From assembly GCA_021108275.1 (NCBI GenBank), contig JAIORD010000028.1:62001-126000 (forward strand): 64,000 bases of DNA, given 5' to 3'. This DNA is from Methanococcoides sp. (GTDB lineage Archaea > Halobacteriota > Methanosarcinia > Methanosarcinales > Methanosarcinaceae). The notes beneath the pieces were generated by a model. It was not told the DNA's origin, made no database searches, and saw nothing but the letters and a program-made list of their open reading frames with translations. Of this stretch, positions 45,289 through 54,507 are shown piece after piece. Both the position numbers and the translations under genes were made by a program. Each line of letters opens with the position of its first letter. Position 1 is the first letter of the stretch.

Positions 45289-46725
45289 ATGGCTGAACAA
45301 GAAAAAGAGGCAACACTTCCTTCAAAAGAGAATTTTAGCGAATGGTATAATGATATGCTCCAGATCGCAGAGATCATGGATGTACGTTATCCTGTGAAAG
45401 GTTCATATGTCTGGTATCCTTTCGGTTTTTCCATTCGCAGAAATGTTTATGATATCATTCGTGGATTGCTTGATAAAGATCATCAGGAAACAATGTTCCC
45501 TCTTTTGATACCTGAGCATGAGTTCATGAAAGAAGCAGAACATATCAAAGGCTTCGAAGAAGAAGTGTACTGGGTCCTCAATGGCGGCACAACTCCTCTT
45601 GATGTGAAACTTGCGCTCCGTCCAACCAGTGAGACCGCTATTTATCCTATGTATCGCCTTTGGGTGCGTTCCCATGCGGACCTTCCATTGAAACTTTACC
45701 AGATAGTCAATACTTTCAGGTATGAGACAAAACACACCAGACCGCTTATCCGTCTCCGGGAGATAACCTCTTTTAAGGAAGCTCATACTGTTCATGCAAC
45801 CTGGGATGAGGCTGCTTCTCAGGTGGATGAAGCTATCAGGCTCTATATCGAGTTCTACAAAAGGCTTGCTATTCCTGTGCTCCCTTCAAAACGTCCTAGC
45901 TGGGATAAGTTCCCTGGTGCTGATTATACAATTGCGGTAGATTCATTGATGCCTGATGGAAAAACGCTTCAGGTGGGAACTGCACATCATTTGGGTGATA
46001 ATTTCGCAAAGACCTTTGATATCAAGTATGAGGATGCTGCTGGTGAACAGGTCTATGCTCATCAGACCTGTTATGGCGTTTCTGAAAGGTGCATTGCCAC
46101 TCTGCTTTCTACCCATGGTGATGATAAGGGTCTGGTACTTCCTCCTGAGATCGCTCCGACACAGGTCGTTATCATACCTATCATTTTCAAAGAACCGGAA
46201 GCTGTGCTCAATGCATGTAATGATGTGAAGGCTGAGCTTGAGGCTGCAGGTATCCGGGTCACTATCGATGATAGCGATAAACGTCCGGGTTCCAAGTATT
46301 ATAAGTGGGAGATGAAAGGCGTTCCTTTGAGGATCGAGATTGGTCCGAGGGACCTGAAGAACGAGGCTGCAATGCTTGCCAGGCGTGATACTGGTGAGAA
46401 GGAACAGGTACCTCTGGCTTCTATCAAGGATGAGGTTCTCTCAAGGTTCGAGATCATTCAGGCAGCCCTTTTGGAAAAGGCGACCGCTGAGTTGAACGAG
46501 CGCATCTTCGATTGTTCCACTGTGGCTGATGTTAAGGAAAAGGTGCAGGATGGGATTGCTCTTGTCCCGTGGTGTGGTGAAGAAAAGTGTGGTCTCGATC
46601 TGGATGAACAGGCTGGTGCAGGCATACTTGGAATTCCTACTGATATGGATGAGGATGGTATTTACAAGTGTCCTATCTGTAGCAAGGAAACTCGTACAAG
46701 GGTTTACGTGGCAAGGACTTATTGA
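45289..46725 (+). CDS. proS: Prolyl-tRNA synthetase, archaeal type
   Basis: A 478-residue class II synthetase. Motif 2 is [17 protein letters not shown], followed by FKEAHT; motif 3 region is [20 protein letters not shown]. The C-terminal zinc-like domain (CGEEKCG and CPICSKET) and the final Tyr are as in archaeal/eukaryotic ProRS. It charges tRNA-Pro. ATG at 45289 follows GGTGAC. It is 20 bases upstream of the CobT-like gene. Confidence 0.96.
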   Translation: MAEQEKEATLPSKENFSEWYNDMLQIAEIMDVRYPVKGSYVWYPFGFSIRRNVYDIIRGLLDKDHQETMFPLLIPEHEFMKEAEHIKGFEEEVYWVLNGGTTPLDVKLALRPTSETAIYPMYRLWVRSHADLPLKLYQIVNTFRYETKHTRPLIRLREITSFKEAHTVHATWDEAASQVDEAIRLYIEFYKRLAIPVLPSKRPSWDKFPGADYTIAVDSLMPDGKTLQVGTAHHLGDNFAKTFDIKYEDAAGEQVYAHQTCYGVSERCIATLLSTHGDDKGLVLPPEIAPTQVVIIPIIFKEPEAVLNACNDVKAELEAAGIRVTIDDSDKRPGSKYYKWEMKGVPLRIEIGPRDLKNEAAMLARRDTGEKEQVPLASIKDEVLSRFEIIQAALLEKATAELNERIFDCSTVADVKEKVQDGIALVPWCGEEKCGLDLDEQAGAGILGIPTDMDEDGIYKCPICSKETRTRVYVARTY

Positions 46726-46745
46726 TACTGACTGGGTGATTTGAT

Positions 46746-47792
46746 ATGGGATCTCTGATAGCTAATGATAAAAGACCGGAAAAGCCGTTATTCATTTGTG
46801 TATTGGGAAATACGGAAACTGCATATATCGAGAAGTTGTCTGCGGCAGGAAAGACTGCTAAGCTTACGGATTATACTCCGACAGGCGACGCGGAGCTTGT
46901 GGAGACTGGTGGAATCATCAGTACTCCTGTGATTCCGATGACACCTCCTTATAATACTCCCACTCCCGGACTTATTACACGTGCATCATTACAGCTTTCA
47001 GGGGTCCCTCATCTTTTTGTGAACTCTGGTCTGAAGATACCTCCTAAGGTTCCTTTTGAGGACCTTGGTGCAAGGTATGGGGAAGATATCAGGAACGATG
47101 TTGCGGTGCATGATGTTGAAGGTATCATCAAGGCTGCACTTTCTGTTGGCGAGAGGGTTCGCGATGACCATGATATGTTCGTAATAGGGGAGAGCACTCC
47201 TGCCGGCACGACCACTGCCATGGGCGTCCTCGATGCTCTCGGATATGATAGCAATGTGAGTAGCAGTTCTTCCGAGAATCCTGTGGAACTTAAGAGAAGG
47301 GTCGTTAAAGAGGCAATGGATGTGTCAGGCATCGTCTCTGGTGGTCTTAAGGGGGACCCTATGCGCGCGATTGCCTGTCTTGGTGATCCGATGATGCCAG
47401 CTGTGGCTGGTCTTGTTTCAGGCCTTAAAGGTAAGCGTGTAATTCTTGCAGGCGGAACTCAGATGGCAGCAGTGTATGCTTTTATGAAGCATCTGGGTAC
47501 TGATCTTAGTAATGTGTCCATTGTGACCACAAGCTATGTCGCTAATGATGAGACTGCAAATTTCAATGATATCATCGAAGCACTTGATGCTGATATGTTC
47601 GCAATTGATCCTCGTTTTGGTAATTCTTCCCACAAGGGATTGAGGCAGTATGAGCTTGGTTATGTGAAGGAAGGTGTAGGTGCCGGAGGAGCACTTTATC
47701 TTGCAGGCCTTCTCGGAGTTTCTGTCGATACTATCCGTGAGGAGATCGAAAAGATCTGTCTTGAACTTGCTGACCTTATCAATGCAGAATGA
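46746..47792 (+). CDS. cobT: CobT-type nicotinate-nucleotide phosphoribosyltransferase family protein
   Basis: A 348-residue archaeal CobT/UPF0284 family protein. Signature segments are GGIISTPVIPMTPPYNTPTP near residue 58, IGESTPAGTTTAMGVL, and ILAGGTQMAAVYAF. It should make the alpha-ribazole-type nucleotide for the lower ligand of cobamide, required by methyltransferases in methanogens (family knowledge; methanogen bases differ from DMB). It lies 20 bases after ProRS and ends at a strong terminator. Confidence 0.85.
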   Translation: MGSLIANDKRPEKPLFICVLGNTETAYIEKLSAAGKTAKLTDYTPTGDAELVETGGIISTPVIPMTPPYNTPTPGLITRASLQLSGVPHLFVNSGLKIPPKVPFEDLGARYGEDIRNDVAVHDVEGIIKAALSVGERVRDDHDMFVIGESTPAGTTTAMGVLDALGYDSNVSSSSSENPVELKRRVVKEAMDVSGIVSGGLKGDPMRAIACLGDPMMPAVAGLVSGLKGKRVILAGGTQMAAVYAFMKHLGTDLSNVSIVTTSYVANDETANFNDIIEALDADMFAIDPRFGNSSHKGLRQYELGYVKEGVGAGGALYLAGLLGVSVDTIREEIEKICLELADLINAE

Positions 47793-47799
47793 TCGTTTT

Positions 47800-47846
47800 G
47801 GGTTGAAGGATGTGCAATTGTTACATTCTTGAACCCTTTTTGTTCT
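47800..47846 (+). terminator. Long hairpin terminator after the CobT-type gene
   Basis: A 14-position stem (GGGTT-AAG-ATGT pattern, two mismatches) pairs 47800-47813 with 47823-47836, followed directly by a T-run. Confidence 0.7.
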
Positions 47847-47905
47847 TTAAACCGATACCTATATCTCCGATGAGGTGTATCTTTGGGTTGTAATCGCAAG
47901 GTTGC

Positions 47906-48101
47906 GGGGCTGTGGCCTAGCCTGGAATGGCGACGGGCTCCAGCGGATAAATGATGAACAACGGGTCTACTGAGATCTACTCGACGGAGTGGGTCGGTGA
48001 AGAGCCGTTGGAGCACTGATGTGTGTTCTTAAGAATTGACTGTCGTAAGGCAGTTGTTCGGAGAGACCCGTCGATCGAGAGTTCGAATCTCTCCAGCCCC
48101 A
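47906..48101 (+). tRNA. tRNA-Trp(CCA) with a 122-base intron
   Basis: Exons 47906-47943 and 48066-48101. Acceptor stem GGGGCTG/CAGCCCC, anticodon stem ACGGG/CCCGT, and anticodon loop CTCCAGA give CCA. The intron breaks after position 37, the usual site in euryarchaeal tRNA-Trp. CCA is not encoded and a T-run follows. A TATA-like CCTATATC lies near 47859. Confidence 0.93.
47944..48065 (+). ncRNA. Box C/D guide RNA inside the tRNA-Trp intron
   Basis: Box C ATGATGA (47951), box D' CTGA (47970), box C' GGTGAAG (47996) and box D CTGA (48016). The guide before box D' is complementary to the 3' exon around AGACCCGT; the fifth base from the box faces position 39. The guide before box D pairs with GCTCCA of the anticodon loop; its fifth base faces C34. 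These match the two tRNA-Trp 2'-O-methyl targets known in euryarchaea, here with C rather than U at 39. Confidence 0.9.
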
Positions 48102-48472
48102 CGTTTTTCTTTTCTTGTAATACTATACTATAATGTCAAGTTTTTCTGTTGTCCTTGTAACTTTTTCAAGAGCGGTCATATGGCTTTATGCACATTATAA
48201 CTCCCAAGACAACGTTTTTGTGTTGCAGGTTTTATTCGATAAAATTTGGTATGGATATCCTTCCATTCCACACCTAAAGAATATTTCCAACTTATTTTTT
48301 TTTAATGTGATATTGAACTGCCTTAATTTACTTATTTTATGTGACTTGTGTGCATTAGGTGTATATACTTGTTCAGTATAACAGGCTGAATGCAATTATA
48401 TAAACACAATTCGATAATTATTGGACTATTGTTAATGATGGTCTAATTCTAAAAATGGGCGTTAATTGAAAA

Positions 48473-48523
48473 ATGAAAAAATTAAAGATCCTAGCAATTT
48501 CCTTGCTAATGGCTTGCTTTTAA
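48473..48523 (+). pseudogene. Signal-peptide-like mini-ORF
   Basis: Sixteen codons, MKKLKILAISLLMACF, then TAA. A one-base shift joins it to LLTSLPLFVV, so it may be a decayed signal peptide or a leader. It ends 30 bases before the next gene. The rest of 48102-48552 has only AT-rich promoter-like sequence. Confidence 0.25.
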
Positions 48524-48552
48524 CATCTCTTCCTTTGTTCGTGGTGATTTAA

Positions 48553-49671
48553 ATGAATGATACTTTAAAATCTATATCGTCGGGTTATTTTTTCCGAATA
48601 TTCCTATTGTTACTCTTTGCCAGTGTCTTAATTGCACCGGTCTCAGCGGAGACCCTTGTAAGCATTTCTCCTTCTGATCAATCGGTAACTGCTGGTTCTA
48701 CCGTAACTGTTGTAGTTTATATTGAACCGGATACTCCTATATCGGGTGCTCAATTTGACTTTTCTTTTGACAGTGACGTCCTTTCTGTGGTCTCTATCTC
48801 GGAAGGTGAAGTTTTCACAAATGGTGTCTCTACAATGTTCAATGAGGGCACGATCGATAATTCGGAAGGGGCCATTATGAACGTATACAATGTTATTTTT
48901 GGCAAGAATGAGGTAACGGAGTCTGGAACACTTGCTACGATAGTCTTTGATTCAAAAGGATCAGGTGCTTCCTCTTTACAATTGAGCAATGTGGTGGTCA
49001 GCAATTCCGGTGGTGCTGCGGTTCCGGTCTCAGTTGTTAATGGTATGGTCTCAATACTTGTCTCTACGTCAAGTGCTGATAATCCATATGCTGAGGAAGA
49101 ACAACAGATGCTTGACCTTATAAATCAGGAGCGCGAAGAAAATGGGCTTGATCCCTATAGGTTCAATTCTCTTCTTAATAGTGTGGCAAGTGATCATAGT
49201 CAGGAGATGATCGAAAAAGATTATTTCAACCACAATTCATATGATGGTTCCTCTTTCTCTACAAGGATCGGGAACTCTGGCTACGCATCCTATACATATG
49301 CTGAGAACATTGCTTTCCGGGTACCTCCAAGTGTTGTGTCTGCGCATGAAGGTCTTATGAATTCTCCTGGGCACAGGGCAAATATATTGAACCCAAATTA
49401 TAATGAGATTGGCATTGGCATATGGGTTGGTGAATACACTTATGGTGGCAGATCATACAGCAATGCTGCAACGTACACACAGAACTTCGGATGGGGTGAA
49501 CCAGTTACAGATCCTGCAATTCCATACAATGTGTACGATAAAAATAAGGACTGTTTGATCGATTTTGGTGATGTGAGTGCAGGAATCGATGGTTATCTTA
49601 ATGGTTTATCATCTTTTGCAGAAATTAGTAAACTGATCGACCTATTTCTTTCAAGTGAACCCTACTGCTAA
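48553..49671 (+). CDS. Secreted cohesin-CAP-dockerin-like protein
   Basis: A 372-residue secreted protein: signal peptide (cleavage after about residue 35), a cohesin domain (about 36-175; GAQFDFSFDSDVLSVV is typical), a CAP/SCP domain (about 185-325; SDHSQEM and HRANILNPNYNEIGIG are characteristic), and a C-terminal dockerin-like stretch with a calcium-loop pattern DKNKDCLIDFGDV. CAP proteins are secreted enzymes or binders; cohesin and dockerin modules join proteins together. Only one full calcium loop is visible, so the dockerin is partial or divergent. No membrane anchor follows. A strong terminator ends the unit. Confidence 0.82.
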   Translation: MNDTLKSISSGYFFRIFLLLLFASVLIAPVSAETLVSISPSDQSVTAGSTVTVVVYIEPDTPISGAQFDFSFDSDVLSVVSISEGEVFTNGVSTMFNEGTIDNSEGAIMNVYNVIFGKNEVTESGTLATIVFDSKGSGASSLQLSNVVVSNSGGAAVPVSVVNGMVSILVSTSSADNPYAEEEQQMLDLINQEREENGLDPYRFNSLLNSVASDHSQEMIEKDYFNHNSYDGSSFSTRIGNSGYASYTYAENIAFRVPPSVVSAHEGLMNSPGHRANILNPNYNEIGIGIWVGEYTYGGRSYSNAATYTQNFGWGEPVTDPAIPYNVYDKNKDCLIDFGDVSAGIDGYLNGLSSFAEISKLIDLFLSSEPYC

Positions 49672-49677
49672 GTATTA

Positions 49678-49720
49678 GTTGAGAGCTTTATCTCTCAACC
49701 AATTTCTTCCTTTTTTTTGT
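49678..49720 (+). terminator. Perfect hairpin terminator after the cohesin-CAP gene
   Basis: GTTGAGAG and CTCTCAAC form an eight-pair stem with a six-base loop, then a run of eight or more T. Confidence 0.8.
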
Positions 49721-49808
49721 CTACTTGTTTTATTCCATAATCCTTTCAATCCTGTTGGATACAAAGACTTAAATGCCATAGCGTACGTACTAATCGATGT
49801 TTCATTGT

Positions 49809-49848
49809 CGGGATAATATCCCGTGGGAATGTGGCTGAAAACTTCAGC
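49809..49848 (+). promoter_or_regulatory. Two hairpins in the leader of the L15e superoperon
   Basis: CGGGATA-A-TATCCCG (49809-49823, seven pairs) and GCTGAA-AAC-TTCAGC (49834-49848, six pairs) precede a TGAAACT direct repeat and the L15e ribosome site. This is a candidate site for ribosomal-protein autoregulation or attenuation. The first could also act as a DNA operator, since its loop is one base. Confidence 0.45.
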
Positions 49849-49884
49849 TGAACCGTGAAACTAACATGAAACTAGGTGAATAAA

Positions 49885-50478
49885 TTGTCAAAATCATTTT
49901 ATGGATATATAAGAGATGCATGGAAGAACCCTGACGAGACTTACGTCCGTGACCTTAGATGGGAAAGGCTTCAGGTATGGAGAAAGGAAGGCTCTGTTAC
50001 AAGAGTAGAACGCCCAACACGTATCGATCGTGCACGATCACTTGGTTACAAGGCCAAGCAGGGTATCGTTGTTGCTCGTGTAAAGGTACGAAGGGGTAGC
50101 ATGAGAAAGTCCCGTTACATTCGTGGAAGGCGTACTCAGCACACCGGTAAGAACAAGATCACTGTCGGTAAGAGCATTCAGAGGATCTCTGAAGAGCGTG
50201 CTGCAAGAAAGTACCCTAACATGGAAGTCCTTAACTCTTACTGGGTAGGCGAAGATGGTAAGCAGAAATGGTACGAGGTAATTCTCGTTGACCCAAGCCA
50301 CCCTGTCATCAAATCTGACAAGAATCTCAACTGGATCTGTGGCAAGGCTCACAGCGGTAGGGTATTCCGTGGTAAGACCAGTGCAGGCCGCAAGGGCAGA
50401 GGCATGCAGACACGCGGTACAGGTACTGAGAAGACCCGGCCAAGCGTACGATCAAACCTCAACAGAAGCAAAAAGTGA
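49885..50478 (+). CDS. rpl15e: Ribosomal protein L15e
   Basis: About 197 residues, basic. The start TTG at 49885 gives (M)[17 protein letters not shown], the usual family N-terminus, and AGGTG lies at the right distance; the in-frame GTG at 49876 would add three residues and overlap the ribosome site. It is a large-subunit protein and the first gene of the exosome/proteasome superoperon. The stop overlaps the next start (GTGA). Confidence 0.96.
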   Translation: MSKSFYGYIRDAWKNPDETYVRDLRWERLQVWRKEGSVTRVERPTRIDRARSLGYKAKQGIVVARVKVRRGSMRKSRYIRGRRTQHTGKNKITVGKSIQRISEERAARKYPNMEVLNSYWVGEDGKQKWYEVILVDPSHPVIKSDKNLNWICGKAHSGRVFRGKTSAGRKGRGMQTRGTGTEKTRPSVRSNLNRSKK

Positions 50479-50930
50479 TCCACTATATCTCTGTGCGTGT
50501 AAGCGCACATGCTACTGAGGATGAGTCCAGAGTAAGATCTGCTCTGGATCTCTTTTTATTGAATTCATTTGACAAGGGCAAGTGTACTGATACTGATAAG
50601 TACGTTGAGTCCCTGATTATCGAAGGGTATCATGGTAATCCTATTACCATGTTCAGTGCTACTATTAAGCGCAAGCCCGACACAAAGGCCTTTGCTGCAT
50701 TCGTCAGGCCAAAGATGACGCCTGAAGATGTAGAACTTCTTCGTGAGGAGATGCCTGACCGTCTTGATGATGACCAGATGTTCCATCTGAGGTTCGACAA
50801 GCAGGCAGCTTACAATGGCCAGATCAAGTTATCCTCTTCATCGGATGCGATAATCGTGAAGGTGAAGATCGAAACGTATCCAAAGGATCGGCTTAATGCC
50901 GGCAGGATCGTGGAGGAATTATTTGGCTGA
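50475..50930 (+). CDS. Exosome-associated RNA-binding protein (COG1325 type)
   Basis: A 151-residue protein with a compact alpha/beta fold, beginning [17 protein letters not shown] and containing [10 protein letters not shown]. This is the conserved archaeal protein between L15e and the RNase P genes, annotated as an exosome-linked RNA-binding protein (COG1325), though its exact function is not established. GTG start overlaps the L15e stop by four bases; its own stop overlaps the following TTG start. Confidence 0.82.
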   Translation: MIHYISVRVSAHATEDESRVRSALDLFLLNSFDKGKCTDTDKYVESLIIEGYHGNPITMFSATIKRKPDTKAFAAFVRPKMTPEDVELLREEMPDRLDDDQMFHLRFDKQAAYNGQIKLSSSSDAIIVKVKIETYPKDRLNAGRIVEELFG

Positions 50931-51648
50931 ACGTTCATTCTATGATCTTAGTGTACACTCTGTGCCAGATGGAATAAATACGGCAGACGAACTGGTCTCA
51001 ATGGCAAAACACCTTGGTTTTGCCGGGGTCGGTCTGAGCAATCATTCCACGGCAGAAGGGCCGCTAAAATCTAATGGCGTTGAGGTTTTTGATATTTTTC
51101 GTACGATCGAGCTTGTGGCTTCCAATCCATCTAAGCTTCATGGTCTTGTTGGAAAATATCGCAATAAAGTGGATGTTCTGGCTGTGCATGGTGGCGATGA
51201 GGGAATTAATCGTGCAGCATTGGAGAATTCGAACGTTGATGTCCTTTTACATCCATCCACTCCAAAGGGTAGTGGCTTAAATCATGTACTTGCAAGATCT
51301 GCGAGTGAAAATAATGTTGCTATTGGATTTGATATTGATTCATTGATCATGTCCCGTGGCGGCAGACGTGTGCACAGTTTATCTCATTTCAGGGATTATC
51401 TGGCACTTTCAAGGAAATATGATGTTCCAATGTTGCTTACAAGTAATGCTTCATCTGTCTTTGGTCTGCGTGCACCTCGGGAGATCATTGCACTTGCAGT
51501 TCTTTTTGGAATGGATAAGGATGAGGCCATCACGGCATTATCGGAAACTCCTTTGGGAATAGTTCAAAAGAAACGACATGATAAGAACTATGTTTGTGAA
51601 GGGGTGGAGATACTTGAGCCTTCTCTTTCTGTTCAGGAGGATGAATGA
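50923..51648 (+). CDS. rnp3: RNase P protein component 3 (Rpp30)
   Basis: About 241 residues of the PHP-like TIM-barrel family. Family marks: LSVHSVPDGINTADEL, GFAGVGLSNHS, HGGDEGINRAA, and VPMLLTSNA followed by LRAPREI. It is a protein subunit of the RNase P holoenzyme that trims tRNA 5' ends. TTG at 50923 is chosen because GGAGG lies eight bases upstream; the earlier ATG at 50896 has no site. Coupled to Pop5 by an ATGA overlap. Confidence 0.93.
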   Translation: MAERSFYDLSVHSVPDGINTADELVSMAKHLGFAGVGLSNHSTAEGPLKSNGVEVFDIFRTIELVASNPSKLHGLVGKYRNKVDVLAVHGGDEGINRAALENSNVDVLLHPSTPKGSGLNHVLARSASENNVAIGFDIDSLIMSRGGRRVHSLSHFRDYLALSRKYDVPMLLTSNASSVFGLRAPREIIALAVLFGMDKDEAITALSETPLGIVQKKRHDKNYVCEGVEILEPSLSVQEDE

Positions 51649-52013
51649 AGCTGAAAGTCCTTCCTCCGACCTTGCGTCAGGACCGCAGATATTTTGCATT
51701 TGAACTTATAGGTGGCAATAGGACTGATCGAAGTGATCTCCTGCGTGAGATATTCTCATGTGCCAGTTCGCTAGTGGGCGATAAGGGTTCAAGTGAATGC
51801 GATATAAAGTTACTTGACTTTGAGGATTCAAAAGGTATTGTACGTTGTCTTCGGGATCGTATGGATATGACCCGTGCTGTTCTTGCTTCGGTTACATCGG
51901 TGAATGGCAAGCCTGTGATAATTCATGTTCTTGGTATATCCGGGACGGTGCATGGAGCAACAACAAAGTATTTAGAAGGGTGTACTGTATATAGTCCTGA
52001 AGAAAAGACATAA
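51645..52013 (+). CDS. rnp2: RNase P protein component 2 (Pop5)
   Basis: A 122-residue Pop5 family protein with the opening LPPTLRQDRRYFAFELI and an RRM-like fold. It pairs with Rpp30 in archaeal RNase P. Its ATG overlaps the Rpp30 stop, so the two subunits are translated together, as is typical. Confidence 0.92.
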   Translation: MKLKVLPPTLRQDRRYFAFELIGGNRTDRSDLLREIFSCASSLVGDKGSSECDIKLLDFEDSKGIVRCLRDRMDMTRAVLASVTSVNGKPVIIHVLGISGTVHGATTKYLEGCTVYSPEEKT

Positions 52014-52126
52014 ACAGCCATATATATTATAATTTGGAATTACTTCAAGTGAACTAGGTGAATGTACAGAAACTCTATTCATACGTTTTTTAGAATCACA
52101 AAATAATTAGTAGGAGATAAGAGAGC

Positions 52127-52918
52127 ATGCAAATGGCACCACAAATGGGTTATGATAGAGCAATTACTGTTTTTAGTCCCGATGGAAGGCTTTTTCAGGT
52201 CGAGTATGCAAGGGAAGCCGTAAAGAGAGGCACTACTGCTGCTGGAATTAAAGCAAAGGACGGTGTTGTCCTTATTGTTGACAAGAGGATCACAAGCAGG
52301 TTGATCGAAGCGGAATCCATCGAAAAGATATTCCAGATCGATGAGCATATCGGAGTCGCAACATCAGGTCTTGTTGCTGATGCACGTGCTCTCGTGGACA
52401 GGGCTAGGGTGGAAGCTCAGATCAATATGGCCACCTACGATGAGCCTATCGGTGTTGAGGTTCTGTCAAAGAAGATCTGTGACCACAAGCAGACATACAC
52501 ACAATATGGTGGTGTCCGTCCTTATGGTACTGCACTTTTGATCGCAGGTGTCGATGATAAACATCCAAGGCTTTTCGAAAGTGACCCTAGCGGTGCACTT
52601 CTTGAGTATAAAGCAACAGCGATCGGCGCAGGCAGAAACGTTTTCATGGAAACTTTCGAGGAAATGCATCGTGATGACATGACCATGGAAGAAGCAGTAA
52701 TGCTTGGAATGGAAGCGCTTTACAGAGCATCTGATGTAAAGATCGATCCTGCAACACTTGAAGTGGGTATGGTCACTCTTGAGGATCGCCAGTTCAGAAA
52801 ATGCCCTGCCGAAGAGGTCGAGTCATACGTCGAAACAATTCTTGCGAAGCACAAGGAAGACGATTCTGACGAAACCCCTGAAGAAGCAGAAGATGAGGAA
52901 AAGCAGCAGGACGAATAA
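52127..52918 (+). CDS. psmA: Proteasome subunit alpha
   Basis: A 263-residue 20S proteasome alpha subunit. The gate-forming N-terminus ([21 protein letters not shown]) and the [14 protein letters not shown] strand are typical. An acidic, probably flexible tail of about 25 residues ([15 protein letters not shown]) extends the C-terminus. It caps the proteolytic chamber; partner ATPases dock on it, and the CDC48 at 4737-7031 ends with an HbYX motif. A TATA box near 52023 offers an internal promoter, so it may be expressed apart from the upstream RNase P genes. Confidence 0.96.
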   Translation: MQMAPQMGYDRAITVFSPDGRLFQVEYAREAVKRGTTAAGIKAKDGVVLIVDKRITSRLIEAESIEKIFQIDEHIGVATSGLVADARALVDRARVEAQINMATYDEPIGVEVLSKKICDHKQTYTQYGGVRPYGTALLIAGVDDKHPRLFESDPSGALLEYKATAIGAGRNVFMETFEEMHRDDMTMEEAVMLGMEALYRASDVKIDPATLEVGMVTLEDRQFRKCPAEEVESYVETILAKHKEDDSDETPEEAEDEEKQQDE

Positions 52919-52961
52919 TGTGTTTATGAGCATTATTGTGTAATATAGGAGTGTGTAGAGT

Positions 52962-53654
52962 ATGGTATCTCTTGATGAATCATTGGTTGCAAGGCTAAAG
53001 AAAGGCAGCAAACATTATGAAGTGCTTGTGGATCCTGACGGGGCTCTGGAGTTCAAGAAAGGAGGCAATGTTAAAATTGAGGACGTTCTTGCAGTAGAGT
53101 CAGTTTTCGAGGATTCCGGCAGGGGAGACCATGCATCTGAATCCGATCTTACCAATGCATTCCAGACAGATGATGTTTTTGAGATCGCAGCGTATATTAT
53201 CAAACACGGCGAACTTCAGCTTACCAAGGAACAGAGGAAACATATTCTTGAGGAGAAGACTAGGCAGGTAATTTCCACTATTGCACAAAATGCAATAAAT
53301 CCTCAGACAAGGGCACCTCACCCACCTAGTAGGATCGAAAAAGCAATGGAAGAGGCAAAGATCCACATCGATCCTCTGAAGAGTGTGGATGAGCAGGTCA
53401 ATATTGTCATGAAGGCGATAAGACCGATCATTCCTATTCGTTTTGAAGAAGTTGAGATCGCTGTCAAGATCCCTTCAGACTATGCAGCAAAATCCTATGG
53501 GGATATCGCAAAGTTCGGTACCATGCTTAGGGATAGCTGGGAGAACGATGGTTCCTGGGTTGCTGTTGTCAAGATCCCTGCAGGTATGCAGAATGACTTT
53601 TATGGTCTTGTGAACCATCTGACAAAAGGTGATGCGGAAACAAAACTTTTGTAA
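52962..53654 (+). CDS. SBDS ribosome maturation protein
   Basis: A 230-residue Shwachman-Bodian-Diamond family protein with all three domains; the family block RTPHPP appears as RAPHPPSRIEKAM. It releases the anti-association factor from the nascent 60S/50S subunit in eukaryotes and is inferred to do so in archaea. It sits 43 bases after psmA and 11 before Rrp4, in the superoperon. Confidence 0.94.
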   Translation: MVSLDESLVARLKKGSKHYEVLVDPDGALEFKKGGNVKIEDVLAVESVFEDSGRGDHASESDLTNAFQTDDVFEIAAYIIKHGELQLTKEQRKHILEEKTRQVISTIAQNAINPQTRAPHPPSRIEKAMEEAKIHIDPLKSVDEQVNIVMKAIRPIIPIRFEEVEIAVKIPSDYAAKSYGDIAKFGTMLRDSWENDGSWVAVVKIPAGMQNDFYGLVNHLTKGDAETKLL

Positions 53655-53665
53655 GAGGTTAATTA

Positions 53666-54457
53666 ATGGATCGTAATATTGTAATTCCCGGGCAATTGCT
53701 TTCTGAGAAGAAAGAAATGGCCGGGCCAGGCACTTATGTTAAAGACGGAAATATATATTCTTTACTTTATGGAGTTGCAAATTTCAAGGGAAGGGTTTCA
53801 GTAGTACCCTTCTCCGGAAAATATATTCCTTCGCGTAAGGATTTCATTATTGTGAAGGTCATTGATGTTACTCCTTCCAACTGGATAATGGAAACAGGCT
53901 CTCCGTATGATGGTCTACTTCATGTATCTGAATTTCCTAAACGTGTTGATTCTTCTGAAATGAGGAAGTTCATGGATATTGGGGATTCTGTCGTTGTTCG
54001 TGTGAAAGATGTCAGCAAGGCTATGAAAGTAGAGCTTTCAATGCGTGAACAGGGCTCAAAGGTCCTAAGACAAGGTCGTATCATTGAAGTTATGCCTGCA
54101 AAGGTGCCACGTGTCATCGGGCACGGGGGTTCAATGGTGTCTGTTCTTAAGAAAGAGTCGAATTGTGATGTTTTCGTAGGAAAGAACGGCCGTATCTGGA
54201 TCAATGGTAGGGATAACGATATGGATCGTCTGACAACAGCGATCGAAATGATAGAAAGTGAATCTCATATATCCGGTTTAACGGATAAGATCGGAATTTT
54301 TTTGAGGGGTGGGCCGGAAGGGACTGAGAGTTCCGATGAAGAACAGCTAGTAGATGAGGAAGTTGCTGGTGTATCCCTTGAAGATGATGACGTTACCGAA
54401 GAGACCAGTCGTAAGGTCGATGTCTTGCTGGAAAATGATTCCGAAGAGACTGATTAA
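53666..54457 (+). CDS. rrp4: Exosome RNA-binding subunit Rrp4
   Basis: A 263-residue protein with N-terminal domain, S1 domain (YDGLLHVSEFPKR) and KH domain (VPRVIGHGGSMVSVLKKESN and GRIWINGR). It forms part of the cap on the exosome ring and binds RNA entering the channel. An acidic tail follows the KH domain. It precedes Rrp41 by 50 bases. Confidence 0.95.
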   Translation: MDRNIVIPGQLLSEKKEMAGPGTYVKDGNIYSLLYGVANFKGRVSVVPFSGKYIPSRKDFIIVKVIDVTPSNWIMETGSPYDGLLHVSEFPKRVDSSEMRKFMDIGDSVVVRVKDVSKAMKVELSMREQGSKVLRQGRIIEVMPAKVPRVIGHGGSMVSVLKKESNCDVFVGKNGRIWINGRDNDMDRLTTAIEMIESESHISGLTDKIGIFLRGGPEGTESSDEEQLVDEEVAGVSLEDDDVTEETSRKVDVLLENDSEETD

Positions 54458-54507
54458 GACCTTTTGTGTTTGCAGATGGGAGAATGAGATGAAATTGGAG
54501 ATTAAAT

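Noticed and set aside
48133-48381. 82-codon frame after tRNA-Trp
   Set aside because: AT-rich, no ribosome site, no recognisable pattern.
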